Shown: piece by piece, positions 62,641 through 64,000 of the stretch
Position numbering within the stretch: the stretch's first letter is position 1
Layout: each line of letters begins with the position of its first letter
From: Bemisia tabaci
Taxonomy: Eukaryota > Arthropoda > Insecta > Hemiptera > Aleyrodidae
Direction of reading: 5' to 3'
NCBI RefSeq assembly: GCF_918797505.1
Contig: NC_092793.1
Coordinates: 91,400,411-91,464,410 of the forward strand
Length of the DNA stretch: 64,000 bases
Notes under the pieces: generated by a model
What the model was told of the DNA's origin: nothing
What the model saw: only the letters and a program-made list of their open reading frames with translations
The model's database searches: none
Translations under genes and position numbers: made by a program

Positions 62641-64000
62641 TCCATTATCGATCCTCTGCGTGCCCCTGCCGTATGTGGGTCGTGTAAACAAACGCAGATT
62701 GATAACACAAATGATCCAAACAACTCGAAATCTCTTAATTTTAATTAATTTAAATCCATTTTCGACTTCAACCAAGCATTTGGCAATAATATTCATCGTA
62801 TTTTACAACCTGGAGCCACGGCCTATCGGCTCATTTTAAGGTGCATTCTGAAAATCAGTTTTACAAGTCCAATGTCCAAACCCAGACTTTCTTCTTTCCC
62901 TTTTTTTTAACCATTCTCTTTTCACTTTCGCCTCAAATCAAATGTTTTGCAGTTTTTTTATCTTAAGTAAGTGGTCCTGAATTCATTCAAGAGTTAGAAG
63001 TTCACGATTTATTTAGTATTATAGCCTTTTGACCTCTTAAGCTTTATCGATATGATCTCATGTAGTTCGAGGTTTCTTTGGCCCAAACCAAGTGATTACT
63101 TACACATCTGATGTGAGTCTCATGGCTCTTCAAATTCGCAGTGTAGAATTAAATCAGAGACTACAGTTACTTAATCCAGTTCTGCTCTCTTGTTCAATGT
63201 TTGTCATAAGTGTTTGTTCGTGTCTGTTCTTTATAAGTGACCACTGTAGTGCATATACACAGTTATGCTATCGGTACAGGTATTATTCCTTGTTTTTTAC
63301 AGTCAGGACTTTCTCTTAAGCGCAATAATTTACCAAAGAAATTCACCTAGTTGCGTAAATAATTTGGTGTATAGATATTCTGTTAATGTCTCCTTGCGGT
63401 GATGCAAAGTTTCTGAGATCTGTTATAAGTGGATTTTGCATTTAGACGGTCACTCTTGCCTGATAAAATTACTGCTCTAGCAGCTTCAAATTTATACTTT
63501 GATCTCTGATTCATCACTAAATGACACTCGTGCGGTGTCATTTATCTTTAATCAGTTCAAAGCTATTTCGACAATGAATCATCAAAGGTCCGATCGAAGA
63601 AGGAATTTTCTGGTGAGTGCTGCGGCTGAACCGACATCACAACTCTACTATCGAAAGCATCAACCAAGACATGATCATTCGTCTGGAAGTGGAAATATTT
63701 TGCAACTCATCAGCAGGCCGATTATTGAAGGCTTAGAGCAACCCGACAAGACAACAAATTCCGATATATTACATGGAGAAGATAGGGCTATGTCTTTTCA
63801 TATCGGGCTGACATAGTTTCAATAATCAGGTAGATGGTAGTTTAACAGGTAAGATTTGTAAAGTCACTTAGGTATCACAAGTTACATTCGTATCTCTTGT
63901 GGAACAGTGTTTGTAGGTATGCTTACCTTTGTGGAGATTAATTGATAACAAAACTAGCATATCGATGTCATAGCCTAACTAGAAAACCATGTACGTAGAT
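62641..64000. other. No gene recognised; one open frame of 105 codons
   Basis: The plus-strand frame 63499-63816 contains MNHQRSDRRRNFLVSAAAEP and later SGSGNILQLISRPIIEGL. A GTGAGT directly after RRRNFL could be a splice donor. There is no family I can name, so it is left unannotated. The rest is AT-rich and featureless to the eye. Confidence 0.3.

Noticed and set aside
62230..62723. Overlapping 84-151-codon frames on both strands
   Set aside because: Stop-poor CpG-rich tandem repeat; frames are open on both strands at once and have no motif.
63499..63816. 105-codon plus-strand frame as a host exon
   Set aside because: It may be real, but no family was recognised and no acceptor or second exon was found, so it is only mentioned.
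1..64000. CRISPR array, bacterial operons, riboswitches
   Set aside because: Spliced genes, LINEs, hATs and microsatellites show a eukaryotic genome; no regularly spaced short repeats of CRISPR type were seen.

Overview
This is eukaryotic nuclear DNA, AT-rich and crowded with transposons. Spliced genes, long TE-filled introns and the retrotransposon and hAT families suggest an arthropod, most likely an insect; the species cannot be told from the sequence. Three host genes can be supported, and almost everything else that is recognisable is transposon. Many insertions still carry exact target-site duplications (TSDs), so much of the nesting order can be read directly.

Host genes. (1) TAF8, the TFIID histone-fold subunit, is an uninterrupted 281-codon frame on the plus strand (22382-23227). 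(2) UBL4A (the Get5 homologue of tail-anchored protein targeting) lies on the minus strand in four coding exons (56732-56779, 53203-53308, 50091-50278, 26650-26739). Splice phases match exactly and give a complete 143-residue protein. Its third intron is about 23.3 kb and holds most of the mobile DNA in the middle of the window. (3) Two phase-compatible minus-strand exons (19311-19426 and 15451-15593) form the 5' part of a gene I cannot name. That gene and TAF8 point away from each other, and a nested hAT cluster sits between them. TAF8 and UBL4A converge.

0-13.7 kb: a three-deep nest at 663-2792, two hAT MITEs of one family with perfect 8-bp TSDs (3054, 8912), non-LTR retrotransposon wreckage (4.3 kb, 5.6-7.0 kb), a TTA-flanked foldback element with tRNA-like pol III promoter heads in both arms (7043-7865), a 603-bp hAT (9464), a 1-kb CAGGGTG palindrome (10102) and a broken Helitron (about 11.1-13.7 kb).

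13.7-26.3 kb: a degenerate tandem array, a 1.7-kb palindrome with 9-bp TSDs (15941), a 440-bp TTAA-flanked palindrome (18038), the nested hATs (19714-21762), TAF8, and a decayed LINE (24603-25400).

26.3-56.8 kb (the UBL4A locus): a nearly intact Dong/R4-like LINE lying between (TTA)n tracts (28071-32687), a run of palindromic CAGGGTG elements (34-37.7 kb), a 6.3-kb Foldback-like element with 1.37-kb arms built of subrepeats (40163-46446), satellite-like arrays at 47-49 kb, a 45-bp repeat inside an open frame (52.2 kb) and further nested hATs.

56.8-64 kb: hAT and 9-bp-TSD elements nested in each other, a 4.2-kb TIR element carrying a second insertion, a CpG-rich tandem repeat (62.2-62.6 kb), then sequence in which I recognise nothing.
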